Shown in pieces: positions 1-7,192 of a DNA stretch of 9,266 nucleotides. The notes below the pieces were generated by a model. That model made no database searches and was not told where the DNA came from. It saw only the letters and a list, made by a program, of their open reading frames with translations. The stretch comes from Bacteroidales bacterium (GTDB lineage Bacteria; Bacteroidota; Bacteroidia; Bacteroidales; UBA12077), in the NCBI GenBank assembly GCA_003446015.1, contig DMBU01000101.1, forward strand, positions 64,448-73,713. Direction: 5' to 3'. The stretch's first letter is position 1. Each line of letters opens with the position of its first letter. A program made the position numbers and the translations under genes.

Positions 1-22
1 TTTTTTTATGGCTGAACCGTTA
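1..22. repeat. Possible right end of an earlier cassette-type repeat
   Basis: The bases GAACCGTTA at 14-22 resemble the right ends of the intact copies (GACCGTTA or GAACGTTA). What follows GTTA is complementary to the end of unit A, which supports this being a unit boundary. Most of the copy would lie outside the window, and the visible 18 bases before GTTA do not resemble the arms of copies 1-3. The repeat identity therefore rests on the junction alone. Confidence 0.4.
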
Positions 23-625
23 AAAGTAATGGCGCGAGAATTTTTATGAAACCCGATTACACAATTCGTTTTTTACCAAATTGATAAAATTTAGTTATCT
101 GATAAGCCCGAAAAAAATTTGATGTTTAAGGGCTTTTTGTATGTTTAAGACAATACAAAATCCCTGGTTGCCTTTTGATAAAGGTAGCAACCTGAAGTTT
201 TGTGGTTCTCGGATAAGTCATTCAGTATACCTAAACTTAGTTACTTGAATATCCGTGCTTTTTTTGGTGTAGTAAAAAACGAATTGTTGGCCAACGCTCC
301 CTTACTCAATTTTAAAATTCTTAAATCGAGTGAATTTTACCAATGTTCTGTCTTTTTGTTTAGCAAGTATTTTAACTCCTCTCCTCTTATTTTTCTTTTT
401 CAACGGGTGACACCGAAGCAGGGCGGTTTTTGACAGACAAAGCAACTTAAATTGATAATTTATTACAATTCATTTTCTCCTGTGCGCGCCAAAACTTATA
501 ACATCGGGTCTTAAAGCATGCGGGGTTTCGTTGTAGTTTGATTAGTTTTCATTATATTTGTTTCAGTGTCAACGGGTGACACTGAAACGCCGCGGCCTCC
601 CGCACGCTGTTAAACCCGAAGACCG
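19..625 (+). mobile_element. Unit A: cassette-like unit without a convincing gene
   Basis: The start, GTTAAAAGTAATGGCGCG (19-36), is complementary to 485-502 just before repeat copy 1, with 15 of 18 positions pairing. The unit with its 3' repeat is about 606 bp. The 480 bp before the repeat contains no convincing gene. A 77-codon open frame at 200-433 runs into repeat remnants and looks spurious. Two weak hairpins are visible: AAGCCC (104-109) with GGGCTT (130-135) followed by a short T run, and GGTTGC (166-171) with GCAACC (187-192). Reading this as a mobile cassette is inference from the terminal complementarity. Confidence 0.45.
266..426 (+). repeat. Degenerate fragments of the cassette repeat
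   Basis: GGTGTAGTAAAA at 266-277 is identical to the segment just inside the left arm of copies 2 and 3. The 26 bases 401-426 match the hairpin-plus-downstream segment of copy 3 at 23 positions (CAACGGGTGACA, then CAGGGCGG). In intact copies these segments are about 36 bases apart, but here about 123. The left half of the hairpin and both outer arms are not recognisable. This looks like an old copy broken by insertion and drift. The 401-426 match is convincing; the 266-277 match alone is weak. Confidence 0.5.
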
Positions 626-628
626 TTA
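499..628 (+). repeat. Cassette-type palindromic repeat, copy 1
   Basis: This is a 130 bp imperfect palindrome starting TAAC (499-502) and ending GTTA (625-628). The left arm (499-525) pairs with the right arm (about 599-628), with extra unpaired bases on the right arm next to GTTA. A perfect 12-bp inner hairpin lies at 560-588 (GTTTCAGTGTCA, loop ACGGG, then the complement). A TATATTTG box (553-560) runs into the hairpin. The architecture resembles an integron attC site (AAC...GTT ends, paired arms, strand asymmetry), but the GTTACAA end does not fit the attC consensus GTTRRRY and the copy is long. That it is a recombination site is inferred. Confidence 0.8.
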
Positions 629-806
629 CAAACCATGCGTTAAAAGAAATTCTGATAACTTCATCTCATTTTGACAAGTAAATAAATCTTGAAACTTCAT
701 TATCATTCTGACAGCTTATTCAATTTTGAAAATTCATAGCGATTTGATACTGTTATTAATTCTATTCTTAGCAACTTGACAGTGAATTTATCAGGACAGG
801 TTTGGT

Positions 807-956
807 AAGTGTGATAGCAAAACAATTTTTTTGCCCACCCGCTTTGCAACCTTACGGTTGCAGTTGTTATTTCTGCCCACCCACATTTAGCACATTTGCT
901 CCGCTGCGCTGCGCAAAAGAGCTAAATTTTGCCTTTTCTTATTTATTATCATACTT
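807..956. repeat. Nested imperfect palindrome, second repeat type
   Basis: AAGTGTGATA (807-816) pairs with TATCATACTT (947-956), with one wobble. Inside are a 7-bp hairpin TGCAACC/GGTTGCA (845-862) and a stem TTTAGC (886-891)/GCTAAA (921-926) enclosing TTTGC (895-899)/GCAAA (913-917). TGCCCACCC occurs twice (near 832 and 873). It shares no sequence with the 130-bp copies. Immediately downstream are two small palindromes, AATAACGAGTTATT (971-984) and ATTCTAGAAT (987-996), directly after the 3' end of the PH/SHOCT gene. It could act as a terminator for that gene or be a separate dispersed repeat. Confidence 0.55.
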
Positions 957-997
957 TAAGCTTTGATTTTAATAACGAGTTATTCTATTCTAGAATG

Positions 998-1618
998 TCA
1001 ACTATTTAAAATTTTAGTTTTTCTTTGCTTAAACTCATCATCAGTTATTATTCCTTTTTCTTTTAAATCATGAAGCTTTGTTAATTCTTCTGAAATATCT
1101 GTGTTAATCTTAAATTCTGTGCTTCCTGTAGTTGTTGAGAAATTATAATTATTTTTTGAGTGTGCTTGCATATACTCATCTCGACATTTTGTAATTGTAT
1201 CTTTTAGAAGTTTTGGTTTTTCAACAATTAATTGAAATGTTGAACCTCCTGTAGCTGCTGTTTGAATTTGGACATGTCCATAGTTAAGAATACGTCCTAT
1301 TAGTGGTTGATTATATGTTATATTGTTAATTTTATCCAAAGGACTTTCTTTTGAATTAATTGAAAAAACACCACCTTCAGCAATTACCCTTAAATTAGTC
1401 ACAATCCAAATATCTTTTTTTCGTTCGACAATCTTATAAATTAACCAAAGGATAGTCAGACCTGCTCCGATTAGATAATAAGTTCCATATTCTGATAATT
1501 GCCCCATCAGAGCAAAGAATAATAAGATTGTAGCCAAAAAAAATGGAGCTACTAAGGCAAACCAATGCTTACTTAGAGTCAAAATTACTCTTTCATTTGT
1601 ACGAATTTCTGTTTTCAT
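998..1618 (-). CDS. PH-domain membrane protein with C-terminal SHOCT domain
   Basis: The 206-residue protein has two membrane helices (about 19-38 and 46-63). A bacterial PH domain of the YdbS/bPH2 type follows (about 66-150), with the family signature WIVTNLRVIAEGG, the DKINNITYNQPLIGRILNYG stretch and a TAATGG turn. A linker rich in Ser, Thr and Asn leads to a C-terminal SHOCT motif (about 175-205: LHDLKEKGIITDDEF). bPH2 proteins are inner-membrane proteins whose PH domain faces the cytoplasm. SHOCT is a short oligomerisation domain often found at protein ends. No enzymatic role is expected and the substrate or partner is unknown. The start ATG at 1616-1618 places the first helix at a usual distance. 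It stands alone, reading towards the 807-956 palindrome. Confidence 0.9.
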   Translation of the reverse strand: MKTEIRTNERVILTLSKHWFALVAPFFLATILLFFALMGQLSEYGTYYLIGAGLTILWLIYKIVERKKDIWIVTNLRVIAEGGVFSINSKESPLDKINNITYNQPLIGRILNYGHVQIQTAATGGSTFQLIVEKPKLLKDTITKCRDEYMQAHSKNNYNFSTTTGSTEFKINTDISEELTKLHDLKEKGIITDDEFKQRKTKILNS

Positions 1619-1996
1619 TTTTACTGATTGTTTATTTAACTTTCCGCTAATGAGTTTGTATTCTGATATTGTTATTTCATATATTTTTAATTAAATTTAT
1701 TTGATTATGTGAATGTACAACTTTTCAATAAAAAAACTCAAACCAAATTTCGATTATTAAATAACCATTTATTAACAAGTTCTTTCAAAAATCATTAATT
1801 TAGGTTTCCTAAACAGTTAAAGAAAATGAGTTTATTCCAGACTTCCGTAGTAAAAAAATACCTGAGTGACTTAAACGCTGAGCTAATAGACAAAAAATAC
1901 AACAATAAGGTGGTAAATCCTAAACCACTGAAAATAATTAAAATGTTTTTTTCTTAATTTTTTTTATATCTTGCATATTAAATTTTATATAATCTT
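1619..1996. other. Gene-free divergent intergenic region
   Basis: This 378-bp AT-rich stretch separates the divergent PH/SHOCT and TPR genes and should carry both promoters. No full -33/-7 Bacteroidota promoter is seen. The nearest match for the plus strand is TATCTTGC in the T-rich stretch about 25 bases before the TPR gene. A weak hairpin GTGGT (1910-1914)/ACCAC (1924-1928) is visible. No open frame, RNA gene or repeat is recognised. Confidence 0.5.
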
Positions 1997-2875
1997 ATGA
2001 CCGGATCAATTAACAAAGATAAAATTATTGACTTTATATTTGATGAACTGCCGCTTGAAGAAGTATCTTTGGTTGTTGATGCAATAATCTCAAATGAGAG
2101 TTTGAAAAAAACATACGAAGAAGAAAAAGAAAAGATACTTACACATTGTTATGTTGATAATGCATTATCCCCAGACAAACGAATTGAATTTGAAGACAGG
2201 TTAAAAACGGATAAACAATTACCTAAAGAAGTTAAGCTGCAAAAAGAAATAAACAGTTCTATAGAAAATCTAAATCTGAAAGAAACACTTGACCAAGCAT
2301 ACGAGAGTTATATATCCCGAAAAGAGCATAGTATCTCTACAGCGGTTCGAACATATTCTATAAATATAAACCTTAAAAACTGGCTAATAGCTGCATCAAT
2401 TGCATTATTGTTCATTGTTGGTGGTGGAATAACTTATCATTTTCAAACCAGAGATTCATTGGAAAACAGGTTGTATGCATCATATTATGAGCCATTCAAC
2501 AAAATAGATAATTATGTTACAAATAGTAGTGGTTTAAATTTAGCGCAACAAAAGTATTTGAAAGGTGATTATATGAATGCATTTTTGCTTTTTGATAAAT
2601 TACCTGCATCGCTAACAATTGAATCGGAAAAGCATTTTTACAAAGGTTTATCTTTAATGGAACTTGACCGATTTGATAAAGCAATTGAAAATTTTGAGTA
2701 TTTGTTTGAATGTAAAGATTACTTTGAAGGAGCACCTCAGGTTTATTGGTATCTGGCTCTTTGCCATTTAAAGTTGGGTAACAACCAGAAAGCTATAGAA
2801 TTGTTTGAAACAATTGTTAAAACCAATGGATATAATTACAGGAAAGCAAAACGTATTCTAAAAAAACTTGGTTAA
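1997..2875 (+). CDS. Single-pass membrane TPR protein with anti-sigma-like N-terminus
   Basis: The 292-residue protein has an N-terminal part (1-110) with two helical segments that resemble anti-sigma or zinc-finger-like modules without metal ligands. The clearest is CYVDNALSPDKRIEFEDRL at about 51-69. One membrane helix follows at about 128-147. The C-terminal part has three TPR-like helix pairs (about 180-202, 213-236, 248-275), with typical residues such as GDYMNAFLLFD and LDRFDKAIENF. The likely topology is N-terminus in the cytoplasm and TPRs in the periplasm. No sigma factor gene is in the window. It converges on the TPR-CHAT gene, and the two 3' ends overlap by 18 bp. A scaffold or signalling role with the CHAT protein is plausible but unproven. 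Confidence 0.85.
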   Translation: MTGSINKDKIIDFIFDELPLEEVSLVVDAIISNESLKKTYEEEKEKILTHCYVDNALSPDKRIEFEDRLKTDKQLPKEVKLQKEINSSIENLNLKETLDQAYESYISRKEHSISTAVRTYSININLKNWLIAASIALLFIVGGGITYHFQTRDSLENRLYASYYEPFNKIDNYVTNSSGLNLAQQKYLKGDYMNAFLLFDKLPASLTIESEKHFYKGLSLMELDRFDKAIENFEYLFECKDYFEGAPQVYWYLALCHLKLGNNQKAIELFETIVKTNGYNYRKAKRILKKLG

Positions 2876-5605
2876 CCGTTTTCTTGTCTTAAGTATCACA
2901 ATAATTAAAATTATAAAACAACTTAAAAACACTGCTCTTTTTAGAAAATAATTGTGATATAATGGAGTATTGTTTCCGATAATTACTAATCCTGCCCAAA
3001 AGCGTGGTGGCGCAGTGTACGAAATACTCTCTTCAATATATTTTAATTTGGCAAGCCTTAGTGCTTCATCTTTTCGCATCCCCTTGAATAAATTACCATA
3101 AAAATATTTTGAAATTTTAATCGAAGGCTCATAAGATGCTAACCATAACGACATAATAACCGTCTTGCTATCTGCATTAATAAAACTTCTTCCGATACTC
3201 AACACGCCTTCTCCTTTTGAAAGTTTTCCTGAGCCGGAATAACATGAAGCTAATATAACCAAACGAGCATTTAATTGCATATTAGATACTTCCCATGCAT
3301 ATAGGGAACCATCGTCTGTAGTATCAGTTAATGAAAGCACTAATTTCGAATTAGCAGGATTAAGTGTATCTTCAAAGCCATGTGCATAAAAATGGATGAT
3401 ATCATATTGATTACCATATTTTTTAAACCTGTTTTTTGTAGCACGATTTCCTGTTAAAGATTTCCCGAAAGTTAATAACGAAAGTCTTCTTACTTGCTTT
3501 AACCCCAAGGGCAAATATCGTAACGAATCTTTTGAGTTTTTATAATCCGGAGCAATTCCTAAAAATTTAGGCGCACCCCTATACTCCTGTTTTAAGCTGT
3601 TTGTGTAAAGAGTAGCCGAATAAGAATAACTAATAGCATATTTCCGTATTAAATAAGATTCTTTTCTGTAATCAGGGATATCACTTTCTTTGTAAGGCTT
3701 GTCAATAAGTGCATCAAAAGAAATTTGTTGCAGTTCATCATCGGGAATTATGAGCAGGTTTTTATTTTGTAATAAATGTTCGAAGGGATAAATGAGTTTT
3801 TTATACAGCTTATATGCTGCATCTCGATAATCATAATAGTTCGATGAATGGTCTTGGTGCAAAACTGTTTTGTAAAAATCAAGGTTTGTATAAAACGCAC
3901 TGTCAGCATCTTGTTTTAATAGTAAAAATGTATCTTGAGTAATAATAAAAGTATAAAGTGCGCTGTCTCCCAAGACATATTCCAATATAGCTTCTTTTTT
4001 ATCCATTTCTTTTTGCAATTGCTCAACACTTACCACTTTATTACTATATTTTTGTTTGTAATATACAGGATAATTTTCTTCTACTTCTTCAATAAGTTTT
4101 TCTAATTTTTGTGTTAACCCAAATAGTTCTTCATTCCAACTACTAATCTTAAAATTATTAGGATTTGCTAATTTACTTTCTTCTTCAATTTGCATCCTTA
4201 AACCGCTAATCTGTTCTTTTATATTACGTTCGTTATCGCTTATACTATCAGGTACTCCGGCAATTCCTCTGGACATTTCTTCATTCTTCAATTCCCTTAA
4301 TACTGCATATTTACTAAGTTCGGCGTACTTAAATTCTATTTCTGCATACTTAATATTACCCGAAATTTCATACAGCGAATTTGAAATGCCTATTATTAAT
4401 AAGTATGTTTCATGTTCTTTTGCTGCCAGTTGAAGTTTAGAACTCTCGTATATATAGCTGGTTCTTAACTGGTCGATAAAACCAACGGCAAGTTCCAGTG
4501 TTGAAAGGGCAGCTTTAAGGTTTTTTCCCTTATCTTCATGTTCGGCTAACTTTTCAAAGGCTTGGGCTTTAGCTTTTAAAATATCCAGTAAATCTAAATC
4601 GGGAAATACCTTCGGGCTGGGATTACGATATATTAAACTGTCATCAAAACTGTTTATTTTAGATATTAAAGATTTTTGGTAATAATCTAACGCCTGTTTG
4701 TAGTTTTTTGTTTGATAATATAAATTGCCCATATGCATTAAACAATATGATGTATATGGATGCCTATATCCAAATGTATTGTAGAAGATATTATTGGCTT
4801 TCCCAAATAATTTCTCAGCTTTTAAATATTCTTTTGTTTTGGAATAAAAAACAGCATAATTCATATATGCCATTGCAGTCATATAATGAGATTCACCAAA
4901 ATCATTCACATAAGAGTCAATAGCTTTTTTAAAATAATAATCTGCATCTTTTAATTTGTTTAGTTTACTGTAAACTAATCCACAATTATAGTAGGTTTCT
5001 CCAATTCCGTCAAGTTGGTTTTCTTCGGCAATTTGTATGCTTTGTAAATAATTTTTCTCAGCAATATCATATTTCTCTAATTTATAATAGGCATATCCCT
5101 GATTATGATAATTATTAGCAATACGGCGATATTTATCTTTATCTTCACTTTTTTCAAGGATTGACAGGGTACTTTCGTAATAAAAAATAGCTTTTAAATA
5201 ATCTCCTGTTAAAGAATAAACGTTCGCAACATTATCATTGATTAATGATAAAATATATTTATCCGATGTATTTTCTAATGCCTTTTTATAGAAATCAATT
5301 GCTTTATGTAAATCGCCTTTCTGTTTATAAACTAATCCCATTCTGTTAAAAACTTTGAAATACTCAGGATTTATATCATTAGGGATTTTCCTTTTCAATA
5401 AAATAATTTTATTTAAATCATCTATAGCATTATTATAATCTCCATTTGCATAAAAAACCTTAGTACTATCGTAAAGAATTTTTATATAATTAGTGTCGGG
5501 CATTTGTTGAGCTGATAATTTTGTCAAATTAGAAACAGCACAAACAGATAATACAACAATAATTTTGAATGCCAGTGAATTAAAGTGAGTTTTAAAAGAA
5601 TTCAT
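2858..5605 (-). CDS. TPR-CHAT caspase-like protein, secreted and C-terminally anchored
   Basis: The 915-residue protein begins with a signal peptide (hydrophobic 12-25, likely cleavage after LSA at 30-32). About seven TPRs follow between residues 42 and 316, then a helical, partly coiled-coil region (about 340-510). A CHAT domain (about 535-880) has the paired catalytic residues of the caspase-like CHAT family: His742 in IIHFYAHG and Cys788 in LVILASCYSGSG. The typical APPRFWAGLVIIG block is near the end. A final membrane helix (about 889-906) is followed by a basic tail (KTRKR). The TPRs and protease therefore probably sit in the periplasm, anchored to the inner membrane. CHAT proteins are cysteine proteases often switched on by partner binding to the TPRs. 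A substrate is not known here; the divergent GG peptide is a candidate. A -7 box (TATTTTTG, complement of 5635-5642) lies about 30 bases before the start. Confidence 0.92.
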   Translation of the reverse strand: MNSFKTHFNSLAFKIIVVLSVCAVSNLTKLSAQQMPDTNYIKILYDSTKVFYANGDYNNAIDDLNKIILLKRKIPNDINPEYFKVFNRMGLVYKQKGDLHKAIDFYKKALENTSDKYILSLINDNVANVYSLTGDYLKAIFYYESTLSILEKSEDKDKYRRIANNYHNQGYAYYKLEKYDIAEKNYLQSIQIAEENQLDGIGETYYNCGLVYSKLNKLKDADYYFKKAIDSYVNDFGESHYMTAMAYMNYAVFYSKTKEYLKAEKLFGKANNIFYNTFGYRHPYTSYCLMHMGNLYYQTKNYKQALDYYQKSLISKINSFDDSLIYRNPSPKVFPDLDLLDILKAKAQAFEKLAEHEDKGKNLKAALSTLELAVGFIDQLRTSYIYESSKLQLAAKEHETYLLIIGISNSLYEISGNIKYAEIEFKYAELSKYAVLRELKNEEMSRGIAGVPDSISDNERNIKEQISGLRMQIEEESKLANPNNFKISSWNEELFGLTQKLEKLIEEVEENYPVYYKQKYSNKVVSVEQLQKEMDKKEAILEYVLGDSALYTFIITQDTFLLLKQDADSAFYTNLDFYKTVLHQDHSSNYYDYRDAAYKLYKKLIYPFEHLLQNKNLLIIPDDELQQISFDALIDKPYKESDIPDYRKESYLIRKYAISYSYSATLYTNSLKQEYRGAPKFLGIAPDYKNSKDSLRYLPLGLKQVRRLSLLTFGKSLTGNRATKNRFKKYGNQYDIIHFYAHGFEDTLNPANSKLVLSLTDTTDDGSLYAWEVSNMQLNARLVILASCYSGSGKLSKGEGVLSIGRSFINADSKTVIMSLWLASYEPSIKISKYFYGNLFKGMRKDEALRLAKLKYIEESISYTAPPRFWAGLVIIGNNTPLYHNYFLKRAVFLSCFIILIIVILKTRKRLTKFF

Positions 5606-5673
5606 TATATTTCGAAAATGTTCTTTAGTTAGAACAAAAATAAATTTAATTGTTTAATTAAAAATTTAAAATC
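5606..5673. promoter_or_regulatory. Divergent promoter region between CHAT and GG-peptide genes
   Basis: Only 68 bases separate the two divergent starts, so they probably share control. An inverted repeat TGTTCT (5619-5624)/AGAACA (5631-5636) with a 6-base spacer could be an operator. For CHAT, the minus-strand box TATTTTTG (5635-5642) matches TAnnTTTG and overlaps one half of the inverted repeat. No good -33 TTTG is seen at the right distance. For the peptide, the best plus-strand match is TATATTTC (5606-5613), one mismatch from consensus. Confidence 0.4.
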
Positions 5674-5802
5674 ATGAAAACATTAAGAAAAAGAAAAGAA
5701 AAGAAATTAGTAAAAGAATTCAGTATCCTTAAAGTAAAAGAATTATTGCAAATCAGGGGCGGTGAAGGTACTCCAACTCAAAAAGATAATGATTTTGACT
5801 AA
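5674..5802 (+). CDS. Double-glycine leader peptide (42 residues)
   Basis: This short gene encodes MKTLRKRKEKKLVKEFSILK followed by VKELLQIRGG and a 12-residue acidic tail EGTPTQKDNDFD. The leader has the double-glycine form common in Bacteroidota natural-product or bacteriocin precursors: hydrophobic positions spaced before Ile-x-Gly-Gly, with cleavage expected after Gly30. Such leaders are normally cut and exported by C39 peptidase ABC transporters, and none is in the window. The tail lacks Cys, Ser-rich or aromatic patterns that would suggest a modified product. The gene is divergent from the TPR-CHAT gene with a 68-bp gap and is followed by a strong terminator at 5897. It could be a signal, a substrate of the CHAT protease or an orphan precursor. 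The reading frame and GG motif are clear; the function is not. Confidence 0.7.
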   Translation: MKTLRKRKEKKLVKEFSILKVKELLQIRGGEGTPTQKDNDFD

Positions 5803-5896
5803 TCAAACTGCTTATTTGAGTTAGCCTGCATATTTGATCGGATCATTTAAAAGAGTTTAACTATCTGCTTAAGCTAAAAGCAAACAGTTGCTGAAT

Positions 5897-5935
5897 AAAA
5901 TCAGACAGACGTTGGTAGTTTGTCTGATTTTTTTT
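5897..5935 (+). terminator. Rho-independent terminator after the GG-peptide gene
   Basis: The stem AAAATCAGACA (5897-5907) pairs perfectly with TGTCTGATTTT (5921-5931), with a 13-base loop, and runs into eight T's. It lies 95 bases after the peptide stop, so the peptide is probably transcribed as a single-gene mRNA with a ~95-base 3' tail. No gene is seen between 5803 and 6093 otherwise. Confidence 0.85.
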
Positions 5936-6093
5936 ACTTTTTAACACAATAAAATTTTCTAATTGTTGTTTTTAAAAATAATTTACTAATTTCATTTTCG
6001 GAATTTTTACAAAAATTCTATTTATTTAACCTAAACCTACCTTAAGAAACTATAATATTTTTTTGAAAAACTTGTTTGTTCTTGTAGCAAACG

Positions 6094-6318
6094 ATGATTG
6101 TTGCTTATAAATACAAGAGTAACGGTCATAAACTAATGAGTAATGATAAAAAATACATGAGTAGTGGGAATAAACAGAAAAGCAACGTTCAGAATCCCAT
6201 GAGTAATTTAAATAATCTCATGAGTAAAACAAATAATTCCATGCGTAACCTAAATAAATACATAAGTAACTTAAAGAAAATGAAAGGGGCTTTAATTAAG
6301 CCTTATTGTTTAATTTAA
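6094..6318 (+). CDS. Possible small repetitive protein (heptad repeats)
   Basis: A 74-codon frame reads entirely through the 21-bp tandem repeat, giving eight 7-residue units of the form S-N-x-x-N/K-x-M. It is rich in Asn, Lys, Ser and Met and has no hydrophobic segment or known domain. Asn codons vary between AAT and AAC among units, which is compatible with coding but also with neutral drift. The stop lies 13 bases before the 219-residue gene, so it could be an upstream frame in the same transcript. Since the unit length is a multiple of three, an open frame can arise by chance, and I give this low weight as a protein. Confidence 0.3.
   Translation: MIVAYKYKSNGHKLMSNDKKYMSSGNKQKSNVQNPMSNLNNLMSKTNNSMRNLNKYISNLKKMKGALIKPYCLI
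6118..6285 (+). repeat. 21-bp tandem repeat, eight units
   Basis: Eight consecutive 21-base units start at 6118, 6139, 6160, 6181, 6202, 6223, 6244 and 6265. The most constant part is ATGAGTAAC/T spanning each unit junction; the middle is A-rich and variable. All units are exactly 21 bases, or two helical turns, so any protein bound to the core would sit on one face of the DNA. The array ends just before a small hairpin and 46 bases before the 219-residue gene. It may be regulatory or coding. Confidence 0.85.
6286..6304 (+). promoter_or_regulatory. Small hairpin between tandem repeat and downstream gene
   Basis: GGCTT (6288-6292) pairs with AAGCC (6298-6302) around TAATT, 27 bases before the next start codon. 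It has no T run and is short, so it is not a clear terminator. It may affect translation of the downstream gene. Confidence 0.3.
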
Positions 6319-6331
6319 AATCAAATTAATT

Positions 6332-6991
6332 ATGTCAACAAGAGAAAGAGTTACCGAAATGGCAACCTTAGAACGCTACAGAGTAGCATTGGAAAATGTA
6401 GAAACGCAATCAGAGATTGCAACAATCATGGCAGAATTCGGATACGATGCTGCTTTAATCGAAAATGGTAAGCAATTGTTTACTAAAACTCGTCAAGTCT
6501 ACGACTTGAATGTTAAAGAAGATGATGAAACATCTCAAGCTTACAGTAATTTCATGTCGAAACGTAATTTACTGGAAGATGCTTATTCACTACACAGAAA
6601 GAAAGCTAAAGTAATATTCAGGAAAGACCTTGAAATATTGAAACGTCTTGCTTTGGATGGAACTATTCCAAGAGCGTATGTAAGTTGGTTGGAAACAGCA
6701 AAGAAATTCTATACAGAAGTGCTTGCTGATACAGAATTGCAAACTAAACTTAGTCGTCTGAAAATTACAACAGAAGATTTAAACGCAGCCAACACTTTGA
6801 TAAGTGAATTGGAAACTGCTCGGGCAGAATACATGAAAGAGAAAGGGGAATCACAAGACGCAACAAAGCAAAAGGACACTATTTTTGCTCAACTTGATGA
6901 TTGGATGAGTGAATTTTATGCAGTAGCAAGAATAGCATTGGAAGATAATATTCAATTATTAGAAGCATTAGGAGTAATTGTAAGAAACTAA
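6332..6991 (+). CDS. Helical cytoplasmic protein of unknown function
   Basis: The 219-residue protein has no signal peptide, membrane segment or recognised motif. The composition is that of an all-helical, partly coiled protein rich in Glu, Lys, Leu and Ala, for example LETAKKFYTEVLADTEL and LNAANTLISELETARAEYM. I do not recognise the family beyond an impression of similar uncharacterised Bacteroidota proteins. The ATG at 6332 is chosen because it follows the upstream frame closely and gives a full helical N-terminus (MSTRERVTEMATLERYR); Met10 is an alternative. The gene has somewhat less A/T-rich codon use than its neighbours in units C and D. It is preceded by the 21-bp repeats and followed directly by a long inverted repeat that could end its transcript. 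Confidence 0.85.
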   Translation: MSTRERVTEMATLERYRVALENVETQSEIATIMAEFGYDAALIENGKQLFTKTRQVYDLNVKEDDETSQAYSNFMSKRNLLEDAYSLHRKKAKVIFRKDLEILKRLALDGTIPRAYVSWLETAKKFYTEVLADTELQTKLSRLKITTEDLNAANTLISELETARAEYMKEKGESQDATKQKDTIFAQLDDWMSEFYAVARIALEDNIQLLEALGVIVRN

Positions 6992-6993
6992 TA

Positions 6994-7084
6994 ATCCCAA
7001 CCCAATTACAAACACTTTGGTAAGCCTGCGAAAATCCAGCGCACATCCAAAGGCTTACCAAAAAGTTTGTCATCCAACCCAATT
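6994..7084. repeat. Long inverted repeat flanked by short direct repeats
   Basis: The 19-base arms at 7009-7027 and 7051-7069 pair at 17 positions; the inner 12 (TTTGGTAAGCCT/AGGCTTACCAAA) pair perfectly around a 23-base loop. The arms are flanked by near-identical direct repeats, ATCCCAACCCAATT (6994-7007) and ATCCAACCCAATT (7072-7084). It begins two bases after the stop of the 219-residue gene. The stem may end that transcript, although no long T run follows. The direct repeats suggest either a small inserted element with target duplication or a palindrome of the dispersed kind. Confidence 0.6.
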
Positions 7085-7100
7085 TTGCCGTGTCCGGCAA
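7085..7100. repeat. Short GC-rich hairpin
   Basis: TTGCCG (7085-7090) pairs with CGGCAA (7095-7100) around TGTC. It directly follows the direct repeat at 7072-7084. It has no T run of terminator type on the plus strand. Confidence 0.4.
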
Positions 7101-7192
7101 TAATATTTGCCCTCTCAAAAAAAATTGTTTAGCATTTCATGGATAGTTAAACTACCAAATTGACAAGCAGGGGTACTTACATGCACGGTTTG

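Noticed and set aside
200..433. 77-codon open frame on the plus strand in unit A
   Set aside because: Its last codons are a remnant of the repeat hairpin (401-426), it has no domain or signal, and composition looks like AT-rich noncoding sequence.
499..628. Ordinary rho-independent terminators as explanation for the 130-bp copies
   Set aside because: The inner hairpins are not followed by T runs, and terminators would not explain the unit-wide complementarity of flanks.
5674..5802. Complete bacteriocin or RiPP gene cluster
   Set aside because: Only the precursor-like peptide is present; no C39 transporter, modifying enzyme or immunity gene lies in the window.
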